NCBI RefSeq assembly: GCF_900446215.1
Contig: NZ_UAQZ01000005.1
Span: 1 to 64,000, forward strand
DNA from: Burkholderia cenocepacia
GTDB taxonomy: Bacteria; Pseudomonadota; Gammaproteobacteria; Burkholderiales; Burkholderiaceae
DNA: 64,000 bases
Reading direction: 5' to 3'
Within the stretch, counting starts at the first letter, position 1. Each line of letters begins with the position of its first letter. Below, piece by piece: positions 8,562 through 17,590 of the stretch. The position numbers and the translations under genes were made by a program. Under the pieces are notes generated by a model. The model was not told where the DNA came from, ran no database searches, and saw only the letters and a program-made list of their open reading frames with translations.

Positions 8562-11168
8562 ATGGCACAAATCTTCGACCGATCGTGGCTCCGGCAGGCG
8601 CGAGACGCCGCGCAAAGCTTCTGGCGCGACGCAGTTCTCGGCGAGACGCCGGCGCATGACGACATCGAGGCCACGCTGAATTCACGCGAGGGCTCGTCGC
8701 CATCCGGCCTTCATCACATCCTGAAGTACGACCAGTACGACGACGACACGGGCCTCTTCTACAACGACAACGCTGTGGCGTTCTGTTTCTCGGTCGTCCA
8801 GCAAACCGGTGCCGACGAGGACATGGTCAGCCAACTGACAACGCTGTTCACACCGATCCCTGCAGGTACAGGCGTCCAGTGGTGTCTTTTCGGCTCGACG
8901 CGCGTGGATGCCGTGCTCGAACACTACGAGGACTTGCGCCACGAAGCGGTCGAGGCCGGGAAAGTAGATCCTATGTTCCTCGAGATTGCCCGTCGGCGGA
9001 CGGCATACATCCGTTCGATGCAAGGGCAATCGCTGTGGGACTCCGCTCCATTTCTCGTCAAGCAAACGCGGCTGGTGTTTTCGGTCACCCGCTCCGGATC
9101 GCACACTGATCACACGCTCGTCAGCGAAATGGCAGACCTGAAGTCGACGCTCATGTCGTCACTGCGCGCTGGCAAGCTGCCGGCGCGCCAGATGGACGCT
9201 GACGATCTGATTGCTTTTCTGTTCCCAATCTTTAACCCGGAATACTTGTTCAACGGCGAGCCGATGCCGGATCTTCGGTACGACCCGACACGCCCCATCA
9301 AGGAGCAGATCACGGCATTCGGGCACCGCGCACGCGTGCGCACTACCGAGATCCTGTTTGGCGTTCCTCCGGGCGAGGACGAGCCAGACACGCGAGTGGC
9401 CGTTCGAGCGTTTGGCGTGCAACGCTATCCGAGGAGCAAGCATCTGTGGGAAATGACGGGCATTGTCGGCTCGTTTACCGACACCCAGCTCCAATACCCG
9501 TGTCCGTACCTGATCTGCGGCGGGATCTTCACGCTTGACCGCAACGTGGTCGACAGCCGCGTCCAGGTTCGCACGGCGCGGGCGCAACAGAACGCCGAAT
9601 CGAAGATGGCAAAGTTCCAGCCGAGTCTCGCTGCCCAGAGCCGTGACTGGAAGATGGTCCAGGTTCAGCTGGATGCAGGCGGGCAGATGTGCGAGCTGTA
9701 TCACACGTTGATCCTCTTTGCTCCGAGGCAGCAGATCAACCGATACAGCCAGACGGCGATCAACCTCTGGGACCACGTCGGGTTTCGGATCGTCCCGCTT
9801 CGGATGATGAATCTGCAGGCGCTGTACGCGAGCATCCCGATGACGCTGACGAAGGGCGCGCGCGGCGACCTGAAGCGCAACCGCCTCATGAGCCAGAAGA
9901 CCACCGTCAACGCTGTCGATATGTCGCCAGTGCTCGGCGAATGGAGCGGAAACGGCAATCCGATCATGTTGTTCTATGGCCGACGGGGGGCGATCACTCC
10001 GGTCGACTTTTACCGGAACAGACAAGGCAATTACAACCTGTTCGCGTCTGGGGTTTCGGGTGCCGGAAAAACCGTGACGCTCAACGAGGTTGCATTCGGC
10101 TATCGAAGTGTCGGCGCGCGCTGCGCCATCATCGACGTCGGTGGCGGCTACGAAAACTTCGTGAACATGCTGGACGGAGCGTTCATCCGCTTCACGCTGA
10201 ACTCAAAAATCTGCGTGAACCCGTTCTCGTGGGTCGGCGTCGACGAAGAGAACACCTTCGAGCAGGAACTTCGGATGCTCAAGCCGCTGATCGGCCGCAT
10301 GGCGTCGCCGGAGGCGCCGCTCAATGCGCTGCAGTACGCGTTCATTGAGGAGGCAATCACCGTCGTGTGGAATCGCCACAACCGGGCATCCAACCCGACG
10401 TTGATCGCCGAGTATCTGATGACCGAGATCAAGAACGAGAAGGGCGAAATCGAACGTATCGCTTACGAGCTCGGCCGGCAACTTCGCCCGTTCTGTGAAG
10501 GCGGCGTCTACGGCCGCTTCTTCAACGGCGAGGCGAACATCTCGTTCGACAACGACCTGACCTGCCTCGAGCTCGAAGAATTGAAGGATGCGCCCGAGCT
10601 GCGCCGCGTGGTGCTGTTCGCACTGACCAGCAAGATCGCACACGACATGTATATGTCGCCGCGAAACCTCCCCAAGCTGTGTGTAGTCGACGAAGCGTGG
10701 CAGCTCCTTGGCGACGATCGGGAGACAGCACTCTTCATCGAGGAAGGCTATCGGCGCGCGCGCAAGTACAAGGGCATCTTCGGACTGGGCACACAGTCGA
10801 TCGAAGACGCATACAAGAACGACGCGTCAAAGGCTGCATACAACAACGCAGACTGGAAGTTCATTCTTCGCCAGGACAAGCAGAAGCTCGACAACCTCAT
10901 CAAGGACGGTCTTGCGAGCTTCACGCCGGCGGTCGAGAAGATGATCCGCTCGCTGCAGAAGGAAGATGGCCAGTTCGCGGAGATGATCATCGATTCGCCG
11001 GACGGCCAAATGTTGGTGCGGCATATCCCCGATCCGTTCGCACTGCTGGTGGCGACGTCCACCGGCGAGGACGTTGAGGAGCGCAACCATCTTCTCAAAC
11101 AAGGCTACACACACTTCCAGGCGCTCGAAGTGATGCTCGAACGCCGCCGCGCGAGGGCCGCAGCATGA
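8562..11168 (+). CDS. traC: T4SS ATPase TraC
   Basis: The VirB4-family cytoplasmic ATPase that powers pilus assembly. The 868 residues have an N-terminal TraC domain and a C-terminal AAA/VirD4-like motor. Walker A GVSGAGKT lies at about residues 497-504 and Walker B LCVVDEAW at about 706-713. The length matches F TraC (875 aa). The ATG at 8562 follows the traV stop by two bases; upstream codons in frame are inside traV. It overlaps trbI by 4 bp. Confidence 0.95.
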   Translation: MAQIFDRSWLRQARDAAQSFWRDAVLGETPAHDDIEATLNSREGSSPSGLHHILKYDQYDDDTGLFYNDNAVAFCFSVVQQTGADEDMVSQLTTLFTPIPAGTGVQWCLFGSTRVDAVLEHYEDLRHEAVEAGKVDPMFLEIARRRTAYIRSMQGQSLWDSAPFLVKQTRLVFSVTRSGSHTDHTLVSEMADLKSTLMSSLRAGKLPARQMDADDLIAFLFPIFNPEYLFNGEPMPDLRYDPTRPIKEQITAFGHRARVRTTEILFGVPPGEDEPDTRVAVRAFGVQRYPRSKHLWEMTGIVGSFTDTQLQYPCPYLICGGIFTLDRNVVDSRVQVRTARAQQNAESKMAKFQPSLAAQSRDWKMVQVQLDAGGQMCELYHTLILFAPRQQINRYSQTAINLWDHVGFRIVPLRMMNLQALYASIPMTLTKGARGDLKRNRLMSQKTTVNAVDMSPVLGEWSGNGNPIMLFYGRRGAITPVDFYRNRQGNYNLFASGVSGAGKTVTLNEVAFGYRSVGARCAIIDVGGGYENFVNMLDGAFIRFTLNSKICVNPFSWVGVDEENTFEQELRMLKPLIGRMASPEAPLNALQYAFIEEAITVVWNRHNRASNPTLIAEYLMTEIKNEKGEIERIAYELGRQLRPFCEGGVYGRFFNGEANISFDNDLTCLELEELKDAPELRRVVLFALTSKIAHDMYMSPRNLPKLCVVDEAWQLLGDDRETALFIEEGYRRARKYKGIFGLGTQSIEDAYKNDASKAAYNNADWKFILRQDKQKLDNLIKDGLASFTPAVEKMIRSLQKEDGQFAEMIIDSPDGQMLVRHIPDPFALLVATSTGEDVEERNHLLKQGYTHFQALEVMLERRRARAAA

Positions 11169-11680
11169 CGACTGAACCGAACGTCTCGCGTCAAGAGCCG
11201 ACGCTGCCGGCAGATCCTCCGGTCCCCGCGTCGGACTCGGTCGCGGTCGATGCATCAACCGCTCCTAGCCGCACACGACGCGACTGGATGCGCCATGCAG
11301 TGCCGGTACTGGCGTCTTCCCTGGTGACGCTCGCCGTCATCGGGCCGGTGCTTTACTCCGTCTCGGCGCACCGTGCGGCGCCCGTTGCTACCGTTGACCT
11401 CCAGAAACTCGTTGAGGCGGCGCAGACGCGACAGCTTGCTGCATTCCGCTCGAGCCATGGCGCACAGGCCGCACCAAGCGCCAGCGACGCGCAGGCGGCC
11501 GTCGACGACACCGCCCGGTTCGCACGCGAACTCTCCGAGGCCGTCGATGTGCTCGGCCGCAGCTGCAAGTGCGTGCTCGTCAACAAGGCAGCGGTACTGA
11601 ACACCGAGGCAGTTGTCGACTATACGGACGCGTTGAGCGCGCAGTTCAAGCTCGACCAACCGAAGGGAGCACGGAAATGA
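11165..11680 (+). CDS. trbI: F-type T4SS protein TrbI
   Basis: A bitopic inner-membrane protein of the F-type system, thought to influence pilus retraction in F. The 171 residues have one membrane helix (about residues 39-60) and a periplasmic domain. The segment VATVDLQKLVEAAQ and the later CKCVLVNKAAVL with DYTD are characteristic of the F-type TrbI family. It sits directly after traC, as in F. Confidence 0.83.
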   Translation: MTTEPNVSRQEPTLPADPPVPASDSVAVDASTAPSRTRRDWMRHAVPVLASSLVTLAVIGPVLYSVSAHRAAPVATVDLQKLVEAAQTRQLAAFRSSHGAQAAPSASDAQAAVDDTARFARELSEAVDVLGRSCKCVLVNKAAVLNTEAVVDYTDALSAQFKLDQPKGARK

Positions 11681-12417
11681 ACGTGGTCGTCGACTATCCC
11701 GAGGAATTCCCGCTCGTCGGCGTGGACCGAAAGGTCTTCGACCATCAGGTTCGTCATGTGTTCGCGCACCTCGATGCGTACTCTGGGCGTGCACTCGCCC
11801 GACTCGCAGAGCGCATCGGTTTCGAATCGCGCTTCCATTCGCCCGAGTATGACGAACTCGAAGCGCTGCTTACGCTCGTGCGTACGCAGCCGAATCAGGC
11901 TGTGCTCGATCAACTGCTCTTGCGCGCTGGCGAATTCCTGCATGTTCGCCTGCGTCAGCCTGAGTTTATTGACTCGAGCGACGACCGTGACCCTCGACCC
12001 GCGCAGGTTCCGCGGGGCTGGGTGGTTGCTGGTGCGACTGCGCTCGTCGCAACCATGGCGGGTGCGTTCGTGTTGGGTGCGCCTGCAGCCGCGTCGGTCG
12101 TCGACTGGATCGTCGGCCGACCGAAGGTCTCGCCTCGCGCCGTTGCTCTCGCCGCGACGGGAACTCCGGCTTCATCTGCGCCCGCTTTCGATCTTTCGCG
12201 TCAGACAAGCCTTCCGGCCTCGACTGGCTCCGCACTGGCGGTCGACGAGACAACAGAACTCACGCTCACCACCTGGACGCGCGATCCGCTCGCGGCCATG
12301 GACGGGGTCAAGCGATTGACGCCCAGGGCTGACGGCAGCGAATACCAAATTGATGTCACTGTGTCGCGCGCTCTTCCGGCGCTGCGTACGCCCGATACCG
12401 GAGGTGATCAAAAGTGA
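11677..12417 (+). CDS. membrane protein of unknown function, tra operon
   Basis: A 246-residue protein with a soluble, helical N-terminal half (about residues 1-110), one membrane span near 112-135 and a Ser/Ala/Pro-rich linker before a short C-terminal domain. It has no signal peptide, so the N-terminus should be cytoplasmic. It overlaps trbI and the next gene by 4 bp each. The family is not recognised. Four such genes of unknown function lie between trbI and the nuclease gene. Confidence 0.7.
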   Translation: MNVVVDYPEEFPLVGVDRKVFDHQVRHVFAHLDAYSGRALARLAERIGFESRFHSPEYDELEALLTLVRTQPNQAVLDQLLLRAGEFLHVRLRQPEFIDSSDDRDPRPAQVPRGWVVAGATALVATMAGAFVLGAPAAASVVDWIVGRPKVSPRAVALAATGTPASSAPAFDLSRQTSLPASTGSALAVDETTELTLTTWTRDPLAAMDGVKRLTPRADGSEYQIDVTVSRALPALRTPDTGGDQK

Positions 12418-13028
12418 AGATGAACATTGACCGTCGCGCCAGCATCGCTGGCGCGTTCGCCCTCGCTGCCTGCGCATTGAGTGCATGCAGCCAGGACTAC
12501 CGAAATTCGGCCCCCGAACCGATTTTCAATCAGCAGCTGACCGACCTGTTGAGCAAAGCCACGCTTTCGCCGCAAGTCGCGCGGATCGACTGCTACGTTG
12601 ACACTGGGTGGTTGGCCGATCGTTTGGTCTGCGATGTCGCGATGAGCGACGAACAGTCTCGTAAAGACGGCGCGACATTCCAGGTTCGTAGCTATATCGG
12701 GCCGTCTGGAATGAGGCCCGGTACGGAATGGCTTTTCGATGCCGAGGCACTGCACGATTCGAAGTTCCGAATTGTCATCGCGCAGCCGGCTCCGGCCGTC
12801 ATCCGTGTTCGAGTTCACGCTGACCAGTCTCGGGTGTCCTTTGAGGATGCGGAGCGTCTGGCGGATAGAGCCGTAGCGGCAGTGGACGAATATCTCCGAG
12901 CTCATCCGACGAGCGATCCTAAGAGTCTGCGCGAGACGTGGGCGGGGCCTGCCAGCCACGTCAGCGTAACGCCAAGCGGGGCTGCGGGCACTGCGTCGGC
13001 TTCGTCAAACACCGGAGCCGCGCGATGA
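12414..13028 (+). CDS. lipoprotein of unknown function, tra operon
   Basis: A 204-residue predicted lipoprotein with lipobox LSAC (Cys25). The mature protein has two further cysteines (DCYVDTG and LVCDVAM) that could form a disulfide in the periplasm. It may start at the GTG at 12414, which overlaps the upstream stop, or at the ATG at 12420; the difference is two residues. No family is recognised. The position suggests an envelope role in the T4SS. Confidence 0.7.
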   Translation: MKMNIDRRASIAGAFALAACALSACSQDYRNSAPEPIFNQQLTDLLSKATLSPQVARIDCYVDTGWLADRLVCDVAMSDEQSRKDGATFQVRSYIGPSGMRPGTEWLFDAEALHDSKFRIVIAQPAPAVIRVRVHADQSRVSFEDAERLADRAVAAVDEYLRAHPTSDPKSLRETWAGPASHVSVTPSGAAGTASASSNTGAAR

Positions 13029-13417
13029 ATGTATTAATGCCCGTCTTTCGGTTTCGCGGTGTGGTCGTCGCTCTTGCCATGGCCGCCCTGTCCACCGCAT
13101 GCAGCAGCGACTACCGCGGTGATGCGAGTGCCTTGCTGGCCGTCATGGACACCGCGTCCGACTACACGGCGACACTGAAGGAGCTTTACGCGACCTCGCC
13201 GCGCGCAAATGCCCAGTCCTGGCGCGACATTGGATCTTCCCGGATCGCGGGTGCAAAGGCGCAGTCCATGTCTGGAAGCGCGTCCGCTGGGGCGGCGGAC
13301 GCGGCCCCGGCAGCATCGGCTGCATCTGCGGTGGACGAATCAGCGCAGGCTAGCTCGGCCGATGCGTCCAACAGCAACCGGAACGACGTTGCTAACCGAT
13401 CAGGTCGCGCGAAGTGA
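13025..13417 (+). CDS. small lipoprotein, tra operon
   Basis: A 130-residue predicted lipoprotein with lipobox STAC (Cys26) and an opening (ACSSDYRGDAS) that echoes the ACSQDYRNSAP of the preceding lipoprotein, which may point to a duplication. The C-terminal half is low-complexity Ala/Ser-rich. It overlaps both neighbours by 4 bp. Function unknown. Confidence 0.65.
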   Translation: MNVLMPVFRFRGVVVALAMAALSTACSSDYRGDASALLAVMDTASDYTATLKELYATSPRANAQSWRDIGSSRIAGAKAQSMSGSASAGAADAAPAASAASAVDESAQASSADASNSNRNDVANRSGRAK

Positions 13418-13779
13418 CTGAGAAAAAACATCACTCCGGTTGGTTCGCGCTCGGGCTACTCGCCGAGTGCATCGCCGTGCTGTTTTGGATCGCCGCGGCG
13501 CTGTCGCTTGCGCCCGCGCCCAACCCCAACATGTGCCCGACCTTGCTTTACTTCGCCACTCCGGCGGCCGTCGCCATGTACTTGTTTCTTGCAACGAAGA
13601 TCGGCTTCACGATCTTTCACGAATCGCCGGCGGCAGGTGTGAGCTACTTCCTCGTGCTCGCGATCGTCGCGTTGGTGGTCGGCATCGTCATCGGCTTGTT
13701 TTTCTTCGATCTAACGCAATTGTGGGCGCGCGGAGTCGCGCCGTGGTTGGGAAACCCGTTTCAGCGGCAGTGCTTTTGA
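13414..13779 (+). CDS. integral membrane protein, tra operon
   Basis: A 121-residue protein with three hydrophobic segments (about residues 9-28, 38-58 and 70-95), starting at a GTG that overlaps the upstream stop. The family is not recognised. Co-directional placement within the operon suggests a channel-associated or entry-related role, but nothing in the sequence proves it. Confidence 0.65.
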   Translation: MTEKKHHSGWFALGLLAECIAVLFWIAAALSLAPAPNPNMCPTLLYFATPAAVAMYLFLATKIGFTIFHESPAAGVSYFLVLAIVALVVGIVIGLFFFDLTQLWARGVAPWLGNPFQRQCF

Positions 13780-13809
13780 GCCAATGCTGAAACACATAAG
13801 GACAGAGAC

Positions 13810-14388
13810 ATGAACAGAAGCGAAGTCGCACGTCACCAATCCTCATTGAGCAACATGCTCGCGGCCGCGATGATCGCGCTCGCGGCGAACGCGGCTGCCG
13901 CGCAGCCCGCGTACGCCGCGGTGACCTGTGCCGTCGACGTCGGCTATTCGCCTGAGGGGACTGCAGAGCAGCTCGTGCTGACCGCGCTCGAACGTGCGCG
14001 GCAGTCGGTCCGACTCGCGGCCTACACGTTTACGTCTCCGACCGTCGCACGCGCGCTGGTAGGCGCCAAGCGCCGCGGGATCGACGTCGCGGTCTTGGCC
14101 GACGCGAAGGAAAGCATGAAGCGCACACAACAGGCTGCGCTCAACGTGCTCGTGCAGGCCGGCATCCCGACGCGCACGATCTCCGCTTACGCGATCCACC
14201 ACGACAAATTCATCGTCATTGACGGCGCCGCGGTCGAGACGGGCTCCTTCAATTTCAGCGCCGCCGCGGCGCGCCGCAATAGCGAAAACGTCGTGCTGCT
14301 TACCGGCTGCCCCGATCTCGCACGCAGCTATCTCAACCATTGGCAGTCGCGCTGGAACCAAGGCGCTGACTACACGCTTGCCTACTAA
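13810..14388 (+). CDS. phospholipase D-family nuclease, Nuc-like
   Basis: A 192-residue exported protein (signal peptide ending near YAA) with a single HKD motif: H131, K133, D138 and the following GSFNF. Single-motif PLD proteins of this size resemble Nuc, the periplasmic endonuclease of IncN plasmid pKM101, which works as a dimer. A periplasmic nuclease in a transfer operon could degrade DNA or affect the recipient envelope; the role is inferred. An upstream RBS lies before the ATG at 13810. Confidence 0.88.
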   Translation: MNRSEVARHQSSLSNMLAAAMIALAANAAAAQPAYAAVTCAVDVGYSPEGTAEQLVLTALERARQSVRLAAYTFTSPTVARALVGAKRRGIDVAVLADAKESMKRTQQAALNVLVQAGIPTRTISAYAIHHDKFIVIDGAAVETGSFNFSAAAARRNSENVVLLTGCPDLARSYLNHWQSRWNQGADYTLAY

Positions 14389-14401
14389 GCGAGGTGCAGA
14401 C

Positions 14402-15214
14402 TTGAATAGCGACGCTCTCAACACCCTGCTGACGCCGTTGACAGCCGACGAGGCGGAGGACGTGACAACCGAGCCCGCGCGGAATGATCGGCAAGTAGCG
14501 AGCGCATTCGCGGATCTCACACGTTCACGGGTTGAAGTCAGCCTCGACTTGCTCGCTGGCACGATCGTGACACGCAGCTATCCCGACCAGTTGTTGCCCC
14601 CGCAAGATGTCTTGGCCGCCGAATTCGGAGTCAGCCGGACAGTGCTGCGCGAGGCGATCAGCAGATTGCTCGCGCGCAACATGGTTGAGGTGCGCCCGAA
14701 GTCGGGAACGCGCATTGTCGACGCGCGGCAGTGGCGCGTGAGCGATCAGGAGGTTGTCCGCTGGCGTCACCAGCGCGAGCCGGATCCGACCTTTCAACGC
14801 GATCTCGCTGCAGTCCGCCAATTGCTCGAACCCCTGGCAGCGGCGGAAGCAGCGGTCTATTCGAACGACCCGACGCGCGAGCGCATTCTGGCCGCCTGCT
14901 ATCGCCGCCTTGCACCGATCAATCATGCGGACTACGAGAAGTACCGCGAAACGCTGCACGTCGCGATTCTAGCGGCAAGCCGCAATCAGCTTTTGAGGCA
15001 AATGACCTGCTTTGCGGAGGTCCGCCCACAGGGCGATCTGGATGGCGGGTCGACGCTGGTAGACGTCGCCGATGGCGAACGTCAGGCGATCGCGCAACTC
15101 GCCGCGGCGTTTCGCGAGCGCGATGCCGCTGCTGCATTCGATGCGATGGAGAGGGTTAACGCCTGGGACTTGACAGGCATGAGGAGCGGCCATGCTCAAA
15201 ACGCCTCGTTCTGA
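14402..15214 (+). CDS. GntR/FadR-family transcriptional regulator
   Basis: A cytoplasmic DNA-binding regulator of about 270 residues. The winged helix (about residues 65-105: DVLAAEFGVSRTVLREAISR) is typical GntR, and the C-terminal helical domain (from about 140) looks like an FCD ligand domain. I chose the TTG at 14402, which is preceded by GAGGTG; the frame is open upstream but has no better start. It lies inside the transfer operon, which is unusual for FCD proteins, as they mostly control metabolic genes. It may be a captured gene or an operon regulator sensing a metabolite. Confidence 0.85.
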   Translation: MNSDALNTLLTPLTADEAEDVTTEPARNDRQVASAFADLTRSRVEVSLDLLAGTIVTRSYPDQLLPPQDVLAAEFGVSRTVLREAISRLLARNMVEVRPKSGTRIVDARQWRVSDQEVVRWRHQREPDPTFQRDLAAVRQLLEPLAAAEAAVYSNDPTRERILAACYRRLAPINHADYEKYRETLHVAILAASRNQLLRQMTCFAEVRPQGDLDGGSTLVDVADGERQAIAQLAAAFRERDAAAAFDAMERVNAWDLTGMRSGHAQNASF

Positions 15215-15410
15215 TTCCGCTCGAGCCGGCGAACAGTCCGTGCCGCCGCGCTGGACGGCCATCGCACTGTTCTGGCTGTTCATCGGGTGCTTGAGCGTCG
15301 GGTTCGCAGCAGTCACTCTCGTTGTTGCGGGCATGGATGGCGCGCTCGGCTGCATGACGTACGGCATTGTGGCGATCGTCATTGCCCGCAATGCACGTCG
15401 TTGGTCGTGA
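15192..15410 (+). CDS. small membrane protein
   Basis: A 72-residue protein with two hydrophobic segments (about residues 22-46 and 48-66) and a basic end. It overlaps the 3' end of the regulator gene by 23 bp and precedes the S26 peptidase gene. The family is not recognised. Confidence 0.6.
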   Translation: MLKTPRSDSARAGEQSVPPRWTAIALFWLFIGCLSVGFAAVTLVVAGMDGALGCMTYGIVAIVIARNARRWS

Positions 15411-15427
15411 CCGTGTGGAGACCTCAA

Positions 15428-15958
15428 ATGATCCCCGCTCCGACCGAATCCTACTCATGGCCGCGCCGCTCGCGCCGATACTGCGCCGTACGGCTTGCGG
15501 CGATCGGCGCCTCCGGCACGCTGGGTCTGGCCGGCTTCGTATGCTGGTCGCTCAATCCGTGGTTTGACTATTCGATCAATCTGACGAGCAGCCTGCCGGG
15601 CACGCTCTACGTCACGCATATCGCTGAACCCGTCAAGCGGGGTGATTTGGTCGCGTTTCGTTGGCACGGCGGAGCAACTTATCCCCGTGGTGTGACGTTC
15701 ATCAAGCGCATCGCCGGTGCAGGAGGCGACGTCGTCTCGGTACGAGACGGCGTCTATTACGTAAACGGTGTCGTGATCGGCCGTGCAAAGACCGTCACTC
15801 TCGCTGGCGTTCCGTTGAAGCCTGCCGCGCCGGGGGTGATTCCCGACGGCCACTATTTCGTCGCGACACCGAACCCGAACAGCCTGGATTCACGTTACGC
15901 GCTGACCGGAAATATTCCCCAGCACGACGTAATCGGGAGGGCATATGAAATTTTCTAA
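15428..15958 (+). CDS. S26-family signal peptidase, TraF/TrhF-like
   Basis: A membrane-anchored Ser/Lys peptidase of 176 residues. One membrane helix lies near residues 22-42. The catalytic Ser is in SSLPGTLY (about Ser55) and the general-base Lys in FIKRIAG (about Lys93); a GHYFV segment later in the chain also fits. Homologues such as TrhF of R27 and TraF of RP4 are involved in pilin maturation, and that is the likely job here. The gene overlaps traW by 14 bp. Confidence 0.88.
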   Translation: MIPAPTESYSWPRRSRRYCAVRLAAIGASGTLGLAGFVCWSLNPWFDYSINLTSSLPGTLYVTHIAEPVKRGDLVAFRWHGGATYPRGVTFIKRIAGAGGDVVSVRDGVYYVNGVVIGRAKTVTLAGVPLKPAAPGVIPDGHYFVATPNPNSLDSRYALTGNIPQHDVIGRAYEIF

Positions 15959-16583
15959 GGCGGTCGCCGCCGCTATGTTGGTCGCCGGTGCGATCGGCGA
16001 CGTCCATGCCGGCATGCTTGGCGCAATCGGCCCCGCCTACCCGATCGCGGAGCCGGACGCCGTCGCACAGATCATGGCCAAGCTGCGCGTGAAGGAACGG
16101 AGCGGGGAACTGAAGCGGCTGCAAGAAGCGGCGACCCATCGATCGCTCGATAGCGCCCAGAACCCCGCACCGGTGGAGGGCATCCGCACGGCGACTGAGC
16201 GCAGCCTGCGACTCATCGATCCGACGGTCACCTATTCCAAGCCGGTCACGACGGATGACGGGCGTGTCGTTATCCCGGCCGGGACGAAGCTCAACCCGCT
16301 CGACTTGATGCCCTTCACAGAGACTCTCGTATTTTTCGATGGCCGCGACCGCGAACAAGCGGCCGGCGTTGAGCGCATGATGGCGCACGCCGGCGCACGC
16401 GTGAAACCCGTCCTGATCGCTGGATCGTGGCTCGACCTCACGAAGCAGTTTAAGAAACAGGTCTACTTCGATCAGCATGGCGTGCTGTCCGCCCGCTTCG
16501 GCATTTCGGTTGTGCCGGCCGTGATTCAGCAGCGCGGCAAACAGCTCGAGCTGTCCGTGATTCCGGCGAAGGAGCTGCAATGA
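15945..16583 (+). CDS. traW: F-type pilus assembly protein TraW
   Basis: A periplasmic protein needed for F pilus assembly, working with TraU and TrbC. The 212 residues have a signal peptide (ending near VHA). The segments AGTKLNPLD and VFFDGRDREQ, and the C-terminal KQVYFDQHGVLSARFGIS with VPAVI, are highly typical of TraW. It overlaps traU by 4 bp (ATGA). Confidence 0.93.
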   Translation: MKFSKAVAAAMLVAGAIGDVHAGMLGAIGPAYPIAEPDAVAQIMAKLRVKERSGELKRLQEAATHRSLDSAQNPAPVEGIRTATERSLRLIDPTVTYSKPVTTDDGRVVIPAGTKLNPLDLMPFTETLVFFDGRDREQAAGVERMMAHAGARVKPVLIAGSWLDLTKQFKKQVYFDQHGVLSARFGISVVPAVIQQRGKQLELSVIPAKELQ

Positions 16584-17590
16584 TTCGGCGCCTCACAACG
16601 ATGATCTGCTTCGCCGCGGCGCTGGTGCTTGCTAGCGGTCCCGCATTGGCTGGGGTGTCCTCGAACTGCAACGGCAAATTCGCGAACCCCATCACCGACA
16701 TCTGCTGGAGCTGCATTTTCCCGATCTCGCTCGGCGGGACACCGATCATCACCGCGGGCCAAGAGGACGGCGACAACCCTGGCGGCCTGCTGTGCGCATG
16801 CGGTCCAGTACTCGGGATCAAGATCGGATTCTGGGAGCCCGTACGTCGTGTCGACGTGACGCGTGTGCCTTACTGCTTCGTCTCGCTCGGCGGCATCAAG
16901 ATCGATCCGGGCATTCGTACGCCCGAGGGTGAGGTGCGGATGCAGCAGGATCTGACAAAGCAATCGAGCTATCAGGTGCATTGGTACCTCGACCCAATCC
17001 TGTTCTGGCTGGAGGTGCTGCTCGACTTCGCGTGTCTCGAGACGGGCAACTTCGATGTCGCGTACCTCACCGAAATCGATCCGACGTGGAACGACGACGA
17101 ACTCACGATGTTGCTGAACCCCGAGACGTTCCTATTCGGCAACCCCATAGCACAGGCTGCGTGCGCCGGCGACTGCGTGCTGTCGACCGCGGGCTTCGGC
17201 AGCAACGCGCTCTTCTGGTGCGCGGGCTGCAACGGGTCGATCTATCCGTTCAACGGTCACGTGCAGGCACACGTCTCGCATGTTCAGGCGAGCTCACTGC
17301 TCGTGCAGCGGATGACCGCGAAGCTTCATCGGGAAGGACTCCTGTGGGGAACGATGGGCGGCAGCGGGCTGTGCGGTAGCTACCCAATGCCCGTGATGGA
17401 CAAGACCCAATACAAATACCAGATGCTGTACCCCATCCCGGAGACCGCCAAAACGAACGGGCGCTGTTGCCAGCCGTACGGGCGCACGACGGCTATTTGG
17501 GGCGCGGGCAAGAGCTATCCATACAAGGGCGAAGACTTCGCCTACATGGTGTTCCGCAAAAAGAACTGCTGCCTGGGAGTCTTGCCGTGA
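16580..17590 (+). CDS. traU: F-type conjugation protein TraU
   Basis: A large Cys-rich periplasmic protein required for DNA transfer in the F system. The 336 residues carry a signal peptide and many cysteines, including CWSCIFPISLGG, LLCACG and WCAGCNG. Its folding would depend on the DsbC- and TraF-type proteins of the operon. The size matches F TraU (330 aa). It overlaps trbC by 4 bp. Confidence 0.94.
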   Translation: MIRRLTTMICFAAALVLASGPALAGVSSNCNGKFANPITDICWSCIFPISLGGTPIITAGQEDGDNPGGLLCACGPVLGIKIGFWEPVRRVDVTRVPYCFVSLGGIKIDPGIRTPEGEVRMQQDLTKQSSYQVHWYLDPILFWLEVLLDFACLETGNFDVAYLTEIDPTWNDDELTMLLNPETFLFGNPIAQAACAGDCVLSTAGFGSNALFWCAGCNGSIYPFNGHVQAHVSHVQASSLLVQRMTAKLHREGLLWGTMGGSGLCGSYPMPVMDKTQYKYQMLYPIPETAKTNGRCCQPYGRTTAIWGAGKSYPYKGEDFAYMVFRKKNCCLGVLP

